DNA from: a virus
IMG/VR virus record: IMGVR_UViG_3300046792_000073
Coordinates: 1 to 58,733 of that record
DNA length: 58,733 nucleotides
Strand: one strand, 5' to 3'
In this document: piece by piece, positions 15,821 to 24,394 of the stretch
Numbering within the stretch: position 1 is the first letter of the stretch
How the letters are laid out: each line of letters opens with the position of its first letter
Made by a program: the position numbers and the translations under genes
The notes under the pieces: generated by a model
The model's input: the letters and a program-made list of their open reading frames with translations, nothing else
The model's database searches: none
What the model was told of the DNA's origin: nothing

Positions 15821-18800
15821 ATGGCCACGATCGCCCGCGTCATGTACGACGTAGTTGCCAGGGATGGCGCTAGCCGTACGTTCCGGCGCATCGGCGATGA
15901 CGCCACCTTCGCCGAGGGGCGGGTGGCCCGGTTCGGCCGGACGTTCGCCGTCGCCGGCGGCGTGGTAGCTGCGGCTGCTGTCGCCGTCGGCGTCGAGTCG
16001 GTGCGGATGGCGACCACTTTCCAGGCGCAGATGACCCGCATCCAGACCCAGGCCGGCGGGTCCGCGCGGGACGTCAAGGTCCTCACCGGGGCTGTCCTGG
16101 GTTTGTCGTCGAGGCGGGCGCAGCAGTCGCCGCAGATGCTCGCCCAGGCGCTGTACCACCTCAAGTCGGTCGGCATGGACAACGTCCACGCCATGACCGC
16201 GCTGCGGTCCGCGTCGGACCTGGCGGCCGTCGGCGGCGCCAACCTTGAGGACACGACCAACGCCCTGGCGGGGGCGTGGCGGTCAGGGATCAAGGGCGCC
16301 CAGTCGTTCGGGAAGACGGCGGCGACGGTGAACGCCATCATCGGCGCCGGCAACATGACCATGACCGATTTCGTCGGGTCGCTGACCTCGGGCATCCTCC
16401 CGGCCGCGCGCACATTCGGGGTGTCGCTGCGGTCGGTGGGGGCGGCGATGGCCCTGATGACCGACGAGGGCATCCCCGCCGAGGTCGCCGCGACCCGGCT
16501 GCGGATGACCTTGTCGCTGCTCGGCGCCCCGTCGGCCAAGGCGCAGGCGCAACTCAAGGCGATCGGCCTGTCCTCGACGTCGCTGGCGAACGCGATGCGC
16601 TCACCCGGGGGCCTGGTCGCCGCCGTGGGCCTGCTCAAGACCCACCTGGACAACTCGGGCCTGTCGGCGACCAAGGCCGCCCAGTTGATCAGCAACGCGT
16701 TCGGCGGCGGCCGGTCCAGCGCGGCGATCATGACCCTGCTCAATAACTACAGCGTGCTTGAGCGCAAGCAGAATCAGATCAATAACACGATCGGCCGGTA
16801 CGGTGCCGCGGTCGCCGCGCAGCGCAAAACCGCCGGCGCCGAGTTTGAGCGGCTGCGGGCGATCATCGACACGGTCGGGATCAGGATCGGCCTGGCCCTG
16901 CTGCCGCCGGTCACGTCGTTTGTGTCGTGGATCGTGAACAGGGCGATCCCGGCGGTGGGCCGGTTCGGGTCCCGGGTCGGGCAGGTGTTCGACCAGGTGA
17001 TCCCGATCGGCACGATCAAGCGGGACTGGCAGGACGTGCTGCAGTTCCTCGGCTTGTCCAAGCCCAGGCCGGTCAAGCTGGTGACCGGCGACCTGCTGCA
17101 CCTGCCCAAGGCGGCGCCGCTGTTCGCCGGGGATCTGCTGCACCCGCAGCCGTTCCATTTCAACGACGCCAACCTGTTCCACCCGCTGCCCAAGTCGGCC
17201 GGTGCCGGGCTGGCGTCGTCGATCGCTTCGGTGCTGCACGGGCCGGCGGTCGGCAACGCCCTGGGGACGGCACTGGGGGACGCGTTCGCGTCGGTCGCGA
17301 CCCACGCCGCCATGATCACGTCCAAGCTGGTGACCGCGCTCGCCGGCCTGGACTGGACCACGATCGGCAAAACGGTCGGGTCGCAGGCGCTCGGGTTCGG
17401 TATCGGCCTGATCGCCGGGTTCGGCAACGACCTGTTCTCGGTGACCTGGTGGAAAAAGCATTGGTGGGACGCGATCCTCACCGTCCTGACGGTGTCGGCG
17501 GTCGGGAAGTTCGCCGGCCCCCTTGAGCGGATCTTCGCTAAGATCCCGATCCTGCGGTCGTTTACCCCGTTGCTGCGGGGGATCGAGAAGCTGACCGGGC
17601 CGATGAACAAGGCGATCGGGAAGGTCGTCGAGGCGGTCGGTAACGGGCTGATCGACGGGTTCACCAAGACATTCCCCACCGCGGCTAAGTGGCTGACCCG
17701 CGAGGGTGGCCTGCTGACCACCCGCCTCGGCGTGATGGGGATCCAGATGTTCGACCGGTCGCTGTCCGCCGGCCGGGGGATTCTGCGCGGCATCGAGTCC
17801 GGCACGTCGGGGCTGGTGCAGGTGGTCCTCGGGGTGATCCGGCGGATCGTGTCCCCGTTCCGGGGCGCGGCCGGGTGGCTGGTCAGGCCTGGGATGGATG
17901 TGGTCCGGGGGCTGCTCACCGGGATCCGCCGGTTCATGGGCGGCATCGGCACCTGGGTCAAGGGGAACATCGTTGACCCGCTGGTCAACGCGGTCAAGCA
18001 TTTCTTCGGGATCAAGTCGCCGTCCACGGTGATGGCCGGCATCGGCGGCCACCTGATCGGCGGCCTGCTCAAGGGGATGGTCGCCGGGTCGGCCGGGCTG
18101 GTGCATGCGGTGTTCGGGTCGTTCCCGGGGGCGCTGGCACACCTGGTCGACAAGTCGCTGGTGTCGATCGCGTCCCTGCCGGGGCGTGCGCTGCGCGCCC
18201 TGGGCGGCCTGGGGGGGAAGCTCGGGCACCTGCTCGGCGGCCTGTTCGGCGGCGGCGGGGGCACCCCGGGCGGGTCGGGGGTGGCCCGGTGGGGCTCGAC
18301 GGTCCTCAAGGTGCTGGGGATGCTGGGCTTGCCGTCGTCCTACCTGGGGGCGTGGCTGCGCCAGATCGCCACCGAATCCGGTGGCAACCCGAGGGCGATC
18401 AACCTGACCGACTCCAACGCCGCCGCCGGGCATCCGAGCATGGGCGTCCTGCAAACGATCATCTCGACGTTCAACGCCTACGCCGGCCCGTTCCGGGGCC
18501 TGGGCCCGTTCAACGGGCTCGCCGACATCTACGCCGGGATCAACTACGCGACGCACAGGTACGGCCGGCTCGGGCAGTTGGCCGTCATCGGGCACGGTCA
18601 CGGGTACTGGCAGGGCGGCCCGATCACCGAGCCGATCTGGGGGATCGGGCGTTCCGGGCGGTCCTACAGCTTCGGGGAGGGCGGGTTGCAGGAATGGGTG
18701 TCCCGTGGCCGCCCCGGCGGTCACGGTGTCAATGGTGGCTTGACGTCCGGCGGGCCGCTGGTCCACGTCGCGCAGATGGTGGTCCAGGACGCCACCGACG

Positions 18801-18859
18801 CCGACCTGGTCGCGCGCAAGCTCGCGTTCCGCGTCTACGCCGCCGGCCTGGGGTCGTGA
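15821..18859 (+). CDS. Tape measure protein with C-terminal lytic transglycosylase domain
   Basis: The 1012-residue protein sets tail length; at the usual ratio of about 0.15 nm per residue it predicts a tail near 150 nm. The N-terminal part is a TP901-type core (LSSRRAQQSPQMLAQALYH, then MALMTDEGIPAEVAATRLR, about residues 90-240). The middle holds hydrophobic Gly/Ala segments and KHFFGIKSPSTVM repeats. Residues about 830-920 look like an SLT transglycosylase (IATESGGNP, catalytic Glu852, then GVLQTI and INYATHRYG), which would open peptidoglycan during DNA entry. ATG follows the chaperone stop by 3 nt. Confidence 0.92.
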   Translation: MATIARVMYDVVARDGASRTFRRIGDDATFAEGRVARFGRTFAVAGGVVAAAAVAVGVESVRMATTFQAQMTRIQTQAGGSARDVKVLTGAVLGLSSRRAQQSPQMLAQALYHLKSVGMDNVHAMTALRSASDLAAVGGANLEDTTNALAGAWRSGIKGAQSFGKTAATVNAIIGAGNMTMTDFVGSLTSGILPAARTFGVSLRSVGAAMALMTDEGIPAEVAATRLRMTLSLLGAPSAKAQAQLKAIGLSSTSLANAMRSPGGLVAAVGLLKTHLDNSGLSATKAAQLISNAFGGGRSSAAIMTLLNNYSVLERKQNQINNTIGRYGAAVAAQRKTAGAEFERLRAIIDTVGIRIGLALLPPVTSFVSWIVNRAIPAVGRFGSRVGQVFDQVIPIGTIKRDWQDVLQFLGLSKPRPVKLVTGDLLHLPKAAPLFAGDLLHPQPFHFNDANLFHPLPKSAGAGLASSIASVLHGPAVGNALGTALGDAFASVATHAAMITSKLVTALAGLDWTTIGKTVGSQALGFGIGLIAGFGNDLFSVTWWKKHWWDAILTVLTVSAVGKFAGPLERIFAKIPILRSFTPLLRGIEKLTGPMNKAIGKVVEAVGNGLIDGFTKTFPTAAKWLTREGGLLTTRLGVMGIQMFDRSLSAGRGILRGIESGTSGLVQVVLGVIRRIVSPFRGAAGWLVRPGMDVVRGLLTGIRRFMGGIGTWVKGNIVDPLVNAVKHFFGIKSPSTVMAGIGGHLIGGLLKGMVAGSAGLVHAVFGSFPGALAHLVDKSLVSIASLPGRALRALGGLGGKLGHLLGGLFGGGGGTPGGSGVARWGSTVLKVLGMLGLPSSYLGAWLRQIATESGGNPRAINLTDSNAAAGHPSMGVLQTIISTFNAYAGPFRGLGPFNGLADIYAGINYATHRYGRLGQLAVIGHGHGYWQGGPITEPIWGIGRSGRSYSFGEGGLQEWVSRGRPGGHGVNGGLTSGGPLVHVAQMVVQDATDADLVARKLAFRVYAAGLGS

Positions 18860-18863
18860 CGTC

Positions 18864-19748
18864 ATGGCCGTGACGGCGATCACCCTCACCGACCCCGCCT
18901 CAGGGATCAGCGTGCCGATCATGCCCGCCGTGGGTGTGGCCGCGCAGATCCTCGACGTCGCCGCCCCCGCCAGGGCGGTCGCGGTGGACCGGGTCGGGGC
19001 GCACGGGTCGTTCGACACGACAGCCTTTTACGGGCCGGCGGCGGTATCGCTCACCATGCTGCTGTACCCCGACGGGGGCATCACCCCGGAGGCGTTCCTC
19101 GACCAGCTAGGGCAACTGCTCAACCCCGCGTTGCGGCCGGTGCTGGTCGTCACCAATGACGCGTGGGCGCTGCCGAGGCAGATCACGGTCAGGTTCGACT
19201 CGGTCAGTGTCCCGGTGTCGGACCCGACCAACCAGCCGGTGCAGGTCACCTGGACCGGGCCGCGGTCGGTGTGGGAGGACGCGGTCGAGGTCACCGCGAC
19301 GATTGGCGCGTTCATCGCCTCGGCCACCGGCCTGACGTGGGATGTGACCTCGGGTATCACCTGGACATCGGCGGGCGTGTCGTGGCCCGCATCGACGTCG
19401 CCGTCGCCGCAACTGGTCACCAACACCGGCACCCTGGCGTGCGACTGGGTCGGGTTCCTGTACGGGCCGGCGACCGGGCCAAAGATCGCCAACGACACCG
19501 CCGGCGGGGCGCTTGAGTTCGACGATTCCCTGATCCTGGCCCCCGGCGAGTATGTGCTGCTCGACTCGTCAACCCGGACCGCTTACCGCAACGGGGACCT
19601 GACCCAGCCGGTCACCGGCAACCTGACGTTCCCGGCGGTGTGGTGGCTGATGCAGCCGGGGGTCAACAACGTCCGCTACTACCCGTCCGCCGCTGGCGGC
19701 GGGGCGGCCGCGCAACTGGCGTTCCGCCCGGCCCGGCCGGTGTTCTAA
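18864..19748 (+). CDS. Distal tail protein (Dit-like)
   Basis: The 294-residue protein follows the tape measure directly, the position of Dit, which forms the hub between tube and tip. The N-terminal half contains RVGAHGSFDTTAFYGPAAVSLTMLL and ALPRQITVRFDSVSVP, typical of Dit belt domains; the C-terminal half (about 180-294) is a galectin-like beta sandwich with GEYVLLDSSTRTAYRNG. Confidence 0.75.
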   Translation: MAVTAITLTDPASGISVPIMPAVGVAAQILDVAAPARAVAVDRVGAHGSFDTTAFYGPAAVSLTMLLYPDGGITPEAFLDQLGQLLNPALRPVLVVTNDAWALPRQITVRFDSVSVPVSDPTNQPVQVTWTGPRSVWEDAVEVTATIGAFIASATGLTWDVTSGITWTSAGVSWPASTSPSPQLVTNTGTLACDWVGFLYGPATGPKIANDTAGGALEFDDSLILAPGEYVLLDSSTRTAYRNGDLTQPVTGNLTFPAVWWLMQPGVNNVRYYPSAAGGGAAAQLAFRPARPVF

Positions 19749-19758
19749 GGAGATCCGC

Positions 19759-20031
19759 GTGACCGATGACACCCTCGCCCGGCTGGCCGCCCGGGTCGCC
19801 GAGCTTGAGCGCGCCGAGCAGGCCCGGCAGGACCTCGGCGCCGGCCGCACCCCGGCCCGGCCGGCGGCCGACATCCACGACCCCCGGCCCGGGACGTGGG
19901 CCGGCGACGAGCAGACCGCCGAATGCCGGTACTGCGGCCAGCCGATCAACCGCACCCCCGACGGGCGCTGGTGGTATCTGCGCGACCAGCACTGCCCGGC
20001 CCGCGCCGCCGGCGCCCCAGCAAAGGACTAG
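19759..20031 (+). CDS. Small zinc-ribbon protein in tail operon
   Basis: This 90-residue protein has an N-terminal heptad-like helix (LARLAARVAELERAEQ) and a C-terminal CRYCGQPI...DQHC that probably binds zinc. AAGGAG lies 9 nt before the GTG. It sits between Dit and a minor tail protein. Its role is unknown; a chaperone or virion protein is possible. Confidence 0.65.
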   Translation: MTDDTLARLAARVAELERAEQARQDLGAGRTPARPAADIHDPRPGTWAGDEQTAECRYCGQPINRTPDGRWWYLRDQHCPARAAGAPAKD

Positions 20032-20034
20032 CCG

Positions 20035-21042
20035 ATGACCGCCCACCAGCCGCTCGCCGTCCAGCCGGCCACCGGCGACCCGTCCCTGGTCACCACCGCC
20101 CAGGAGTTCCGCCAGTTCATCTGGACCATGCTCGGCGCGGCCAACTCCTACCCCGGCGCCGAGGGCGTCATGGATGTCGGCATCCCGTCGGCCGGGGCGA
20201 TGACCGGCGATTTCTCGGTCACCCAGCGCGGCGCGGGTGCTAACGGGTCGGTGGACGTGTCCGCCGGCCACGCCCTCACCAACGGCGACGACATTTCCAG
20301 CCAGGGAACCTACGCCCTGTGGAACGACGGGGTGATCAACGTCGCGGTGCCGCTGTCGCCGCCGGCGCAAAGGATTCACCGCCTGGTGCTGCAAGTGCAG
20401 GACAAGCTGTCGCTGGGGACCTGGTCGGGGTACACGTTCGCCCCGGTGCTGCTACAGGACGTCGGGTCGGGCACGCCGGCGCAGCCGAACAGCGCCATCA
20501 CCCTGGCGCTGATCACGGTCAACCCGGCCGACCCGTCGGTGCAGAACGCGGCGATCGCCGACTACCGGCGCGCGGTCGGCCCGGTCGCCGCCTCGACGGC
20601 CACGGCCGAGACCAAGTCGAACACGACCCTGGCCGACTCGGCCAGCCTGCAACTGTGGGGGCTGCGCGACAGTGCCTGGTATGGGTTCGCCGGGTTCCTC
20701 AACTACGACGGCGCCAACCAGAACAGTTCCGGTGACCCGGGCGGCATTCACGTCACCTGGCGCACCCCCGGCCCGTCGAACGTGAAACTGTTTCACACGG
20801 CGATCCGCAACGATTCCAACAACAACGCGTCGGTCGGCGGGGCGGTCAAGGAAACAGACACTTGGAACGGGTGGACCGACGGGGCCGGGGTCAGCATGTC
20901 GGCGCTGCTGGTCGGGGCGATCCAGACGACCAGCACCAAGCCGAACAACTTTGCCGTGCTGCAGTTCTGCCAGAACAACTCCTCAGGCACCAACACCCGG
21001 ATCCTGGCCGGGTCGATGGTGTACGCCTGGCCGATCTCCTGA
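20035..21042 (+). CDS. Minor tail protein
   Basis: The 335-residue protein begins with a segment (PLAVQPATGDPSLVTTAQEF) seen at the start of many actinophage minor tail proteins, followed by a domain with MDVGIPSAGAMTGDFSV and AQRIHRLVLQVQD that resembles baseplate-associated modules. The C-terminal half is a beta-rich head with many Asn, Ser and Thr residues, fitting receptor binding. Starts 4 nt after the previous stop. Confidence 0.7.
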   Translation: MTAHQPLAVQPATGDPSLVTTAQEFRQFIWTMLGAANSYPGAEGVMDVGIPSAGAMTGDFSVTQRGAGANGSVDVSAGHALTNGDDISSQGTYALWNDGVINVAVPLSPPAQRIHRLVLQVQDKLSLGTWSGYTFAPVLLQDVGSGTPAQPNSAITLALITVNPADPSVQNAAIADYRRAVGPVAASTATAETKSNTTLADSASLQLWGLRDSAWYGFAGFLNYDGANQNSSGDPGGIHVTWRTPGPSNVKLFHTAIRNDSNNNASVGGAVKETDTWNGWTDGAGVSMSALLVGAIQTTSTKPNNFAVLQFCQNNSSGTNTRILAGSMVYAWPIS

Positions 21043-21048
21043 CCTCTG

Positions 21049-23625
21049 ATGGCTGCTGACATCCCGGTCTGCTACGCCGGGTCGCACGCGCAGGCGACCG
21101 GCGGGACGACCAACGTCGTCACCGTAGGGTCCGATTTCGCCGGGTCGCCGGCGGCGTTCCCGGTGATCGCCGGGGAGACCGTGATCGTGTGCGGCGGCGC
21201 GGGCACCCACCTGCCGACGGGGATCAACGATTCGCAGGCCAACGGCGGGTACGCGCAGGCCGCCGGCACCGCCACCAGCCCGGCGTCGTGGATCTTCGCC
21301 TCCCCGGCGGTAGCTCACCCGTTGCACGCCGCCGGAACCGGGTTCACCGCCGACACAGTCACGGTGACCTACTCGGGGACCGGCGACGGCAAGCAGGCCG
21401 TCGTCTTGTCCGTTCCCGGGCTCACCGCCACCCCGGCGGACTCGGGGTCGGCGGCGACCGCGTCGGGCAACTCGACCGCCCCGTCGGTCACGTCCGGGGC
21501 GCTCGCGCAGGCCCGCGAGTTCGTCGTCGCCGTGTGCGTGTCGGCGCAGGCCGCCGGCGAGGCGGTGTGGCCGGCGCCGTGGCAGGTGATCGCCAAGGGC
21601 GTCCAGACCGGCGCCGGGGCGTTCTGCTCGGTCGCGGTGCTGCGGAACTACACCGGCACGGCGGCGATCACCGCGAGCCCCACCCTGCCGGGGATCCCGG
21701 GCGCGTGGACCATGAGCATCTGCGGGTTCAAAGGTGCCGCAAGCTCGCTCAAGTCCTACGTCGGCGCGACCGTGTCAACGTCGTCGTTCGCCGACTCGCC
21801 GGGGTCGTGGGGGGCGGCCCTGGAATGGGACGCCGACATGGGCCGGGCCCCGTCGGCGCAGCGGACCCGCGTGTTCTACATCTCCACCGAGGGCCAGTGG
21901 GGGACAACCGCGGCCGATGACCCTCAAGGGATCGCCACGATGGTCGCCGCGCACCCGTCGATGAAGCCGATCTTGTCGATCAAGCCCAAGCGGATGGCGG
22001 TGATCACCCCGTCGGTCGCCACGTCCGAGATCGCCGCCATGTGCGTGTACGCGACGATGCTGCGCAACAACGGGGTCACCGAGTTGCGCTGGTGCCTGTG
22101 GAATGAGATGAACAACGGCGGCGGCACGTCGAGCTTCGGCGACGGCACCGCCAAGGGCACCCAGGCGGGGGACCCGTGGGCGGTGGGCGGCCCGGTGCCG
22201 CCGCCTGCTGGCGGGTGGACCGGGCAGCAGGCCGGCGCCCATTACCGGGCGTACTGCAACCTGTTCGGGCCGGCGCTGCTGCTGACCGGTTACCTGGTCG
22301 CGTACAAGCCGATGATCGCGTCCTACAACGCGGTGCAGTACAACTTTCCCGGCCGGGCGTGGGGCACCGGGGCGCAGGCCAACAACGCCGGCGGCTGCAA
22401 CGAGATCATCCTCGATCTGTACGCGTGGGACCCGCATCAGGACCTGGCGAACAAATGGATCACGGTCACCGACCAGTTGGCCCGGGGGGTGCTGACCAGC
22501 TTCGGCGGCGTCGATTACTCATTCACCCCAGAGGCCGCGCTCGGGTTCGGGGAGATCGGCGTCACCGACGGGCCGAACACCCCCGACGACACCGACCCCG
22601 GGTGGACCGCCGCCCTGTTCAACAACGTGTCGGCGCCGAGCTTCGGCGGGCACGCCCTGCCCGTGCCCGGGGTCACCCAGTTCTTCCTCAACCGGATCGC
22701 CGGCGGGCACCCGTCGGCGCCGATCGTGTGGTTCAGCGAAAAGCCGGCGCCGGCGGGGAACGCGATCGACTCGACCGGGGCGATCAACTCGCGGCAGGAC
22801 ATCGGCGACGCGTGGCGTGCCCTGTACGACACCCTGTCTGTCGATGCGGCCACCACCGGGGTTGCCCCTACGGTCACCACGGCGAGCCTGCCAGCGTGGC
22901 AGGTGGGCGTCCCTGTGTCGTTTCAGATGCAGGCGTCGGGGGGGACCGCGCCGCTGGTGTGGTCCCTGTCCTCCGGTGCGCTGCCGGCCGGCCTGATCTT
23001 GCACGCGTCCGGGCTGATCGACGGCACACCCACGGTCGCCGGCACGACGACCCCGCATTTCCTCGTCACCGACGCGGCGAGCCTGACCGGGGCGGCGACG
23101 CTGACCGCCACCGTCGCCGGGTCGCAGTTGACCGTGCCGGCGCAGCCGCTGCCCGGCGGTGTCGTCGGATCCCCATATGCGGCCCAGTTGGGCGCCACCG
23201 GCGGCACCCCGCCGGACACCTGGGCGGTCCTGTCCGGGGCGCTCCCGGCCGGCCTTTCCCTGTCTTCGGCGGGGCTGATCTCCGGGGTGCCGACGACCCC
23301 GGGGACCGCGTCGTTCACACCGCAGGTGACCGACCACCTGGGCGCGACCGCGTCGGCGCCGTTGCAGATCGTCGTGACCGCTGCGGCGTTCGCGATCACC
23401 ACGGCCGCGCTGCCGCCGGGCATCCTCGGCGGCTCTTACGCCGCCGACCTCGGCACCGCCGGCGGGACGCTGCCGGTGACGAACTGGCAGATCATCTCCG
23501 GGCAACTGCCGCCGGGGCTGGCCCTGGCGATCCCGCCGGCCGGTGACCCGAACATCGGCGACGAGGCCGGGACCGGGATCACCGACGAGGCAGGCACCCA
23601 GATCACCGACGAAAGCGGGCCCTGA
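21049..23625 (+). CDS. Tail protein with glycoside-hydrolase-like domain and Ig-like repeats
   Basis: This 858-residue protein has three parts. Residues about 1-230 are a virion beta domain. Residues about 240-590 look like a TIM-barrel glycoside hydrolase of clan A type: LRWCLWNEMNNGG holds a likely acid/base Glu353 and GFGEIGVTDG a likely nucleophile Glu502. Residues about 605-838 are Ig-like (He_PIG) repeats, two complete and a third that stops after GQLPPGLAL. The last residues are repeats of the ITDEAGT type. It probably degrades cell-surface glycan during adsorption. The missing half of the third Ig domain seems to lie at the start of the gene at 24394. Confidence 0.75.
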   Translation: MAADIPVCYAGSHAQATGGTTNVVTVGSDFAGSPAAFPVIAGETVIVCGGAGTHLPTGINDSQANGGYAQAAGTATSPASWIFASPAVAHPLHAAGTGFTADTVTVTYSGTGDGKQAVVLSVPGLTATPADSGSAATASGNSTAPSVTSGALAQAREFVVAVCVSAQAAGEAVWPAPWQVIAKGVQTGAGAFCSVAVLRNYTGTAAITASPTLPGIPGAWTMSICGFKGAASSLKSYVGATVSTSSFADSPGSWGAALEWDADMGRAPSAQRTRVFYISTEGQWGTTAADDPQGIATMVAAHPSMKPILSIKPKRMAVITPSVATSEIAAMCVYATMLRNNGVTELRWCLWNEMNNGGGTSSFGDGTAKGTQAGDPWAVGGPVPPPAGGWTGQQAGAHYRAYCNLFGPALLLTGYLVAYKPMIASYNAVQYNFPGRAWGTGAQANNAGGCNEIILDLYAWDPHQDLANKWITVTDQLARGVLTSFGGVDYSFTPEAALGFGEIGVTDGPNTPDDTDPGWTAALFNNVSAPSFGGHALPVPGVTQFFLNRIAGGHPSAPIVWFSEKPAPAGNAIDSTGAINSRQDIGDAWRALYDTLSVDAATTGVAPTVTTASLPAWQVGVPVSFQMQASGGTAPLVWSLSSGALPAGLILHASGLIDGTPTVAGTTTPHFLVTDAASLTGAATLTATVAGSQLTVPAQPLPGGVVGSPYAAQLGATGGTPPDTWAVLSGALPAGLSLSSAGLISGVPTTPGTASFTPQVTDHLGATASAPLQIVVTAAAFAITTAALPPGILGGSYAADLGTAGGTLPVTNWQIISGQLPPGLALAIPPAGDPNIGDEAGTGITDEAGTQITDESGP

Positions 23626-23626
23626 C

Positions 23627-24394
23627 ATGACCACCAAATACTCTGCCTATGCCGCCAAGGCCACGCCCACCACAGCGGATAAGGTGCTGATCCTCGACGT
23701 CGCCGACGGGTCGTTCCCGGCCGGGATGGAAAAGCTAGCCACCCTCGCCTCTATCGTCGCGCTCGCGCCGCAACTGGACTCCACCGCCGCCGACATCCAG
23801 CAAGGCGGGGTCCAGGCAGCCGGAAGCTCGGCCCTGGCGGCCCGCGCCGACCACGTCCACCCGCACCCGGCGGCGCAGCCGTCCGACGTGGGGGTGCTGG
23901 CGTGGACCGGCGACCCGGCGGTACTGAATGGCACGACGGCCGTGATGACCGCCGGGAAGCTGTACCTGTCGGCGTTCTGGATCCGCAAGACCGTGACGAT
24001 CGCCAACATGGCCTACTCGATCACCAACACGCCGGCGACACTGACCGCCGGGCAGAACTTCGCCGCGATCTTCAATAGCTCGGGAACGCAGATGGGCGTG
24101 AGCGCCGACCAGTCGTCGATCTGGACCGGCGGCGCCGGCACCTACGACACGGCCCTGGTCTCGTCGTTCAGCGCCACACCGGGGATGTACTGGGCGGCGT
24201 TCCTGGCGAACGGGACCACGACCCCGAACATCCGGGGCACCAACGGCGGTATCAGCCTGATCCAGTTGGGGCAGGCCGCTGCGGTGTCCCGCGCCGGCCT
24301 GTCGGGCACCGGCCTGACCGCGATGCCGGCGTCGTTCACCCCGTCGGCGATCGCGCAAACCTCGGCGATCTTGCACTGTGTGGTGCTGCACTGA
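23627..24394 (+). CDS. Minor tail / fibre protein
   Basis: The 255-residue protein starts 1 nt after the previous stop. The N-terminus (YAAKATPTTADKVLILDVADGS) and ADHVHPHPA at about residue 80 are typical of tail fibres, where the HxHP motif can bind metal in a trimer. The C-terminal 150 residues form a beta domain with FWIRKTVTIANM and PGMYWAAFLANGTT seen in actinophage receptor-binding proteins. It overlaps the next gene as TGATG. It appears inserted between two halves of one Ig-like domain. Confidence 0.7.
   Translation: MTTKYSAYAAKATPTTADKVLILDVADGSFPAGMEKLATLASIVALAPQLDSTAADIQQGGVQAAGSSALAARADHVHPHPAAQPSDVGVLAWTGDPAVLNGTTAVMTAGKLYLSAFWIRKTVTIANMAYSITNTPATLTAGQNFAAIFNSSGTQMGVSADQSSIWTGGAGTYDTALVSSFSATPGMYWAAFLANGTTTPNIRGTNGGISLIQLGQAAAVSRAGLSGTGLTAMPASFTPSAIAQTSAILHCVVLH

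Noticed and set aside
16601-19018. Leftward open frame of 805 codons opposite the tape measure
   Set aside because: Low-complexity Pro/Arg/Asp product, no ribosome site, and opposite a certain gene.
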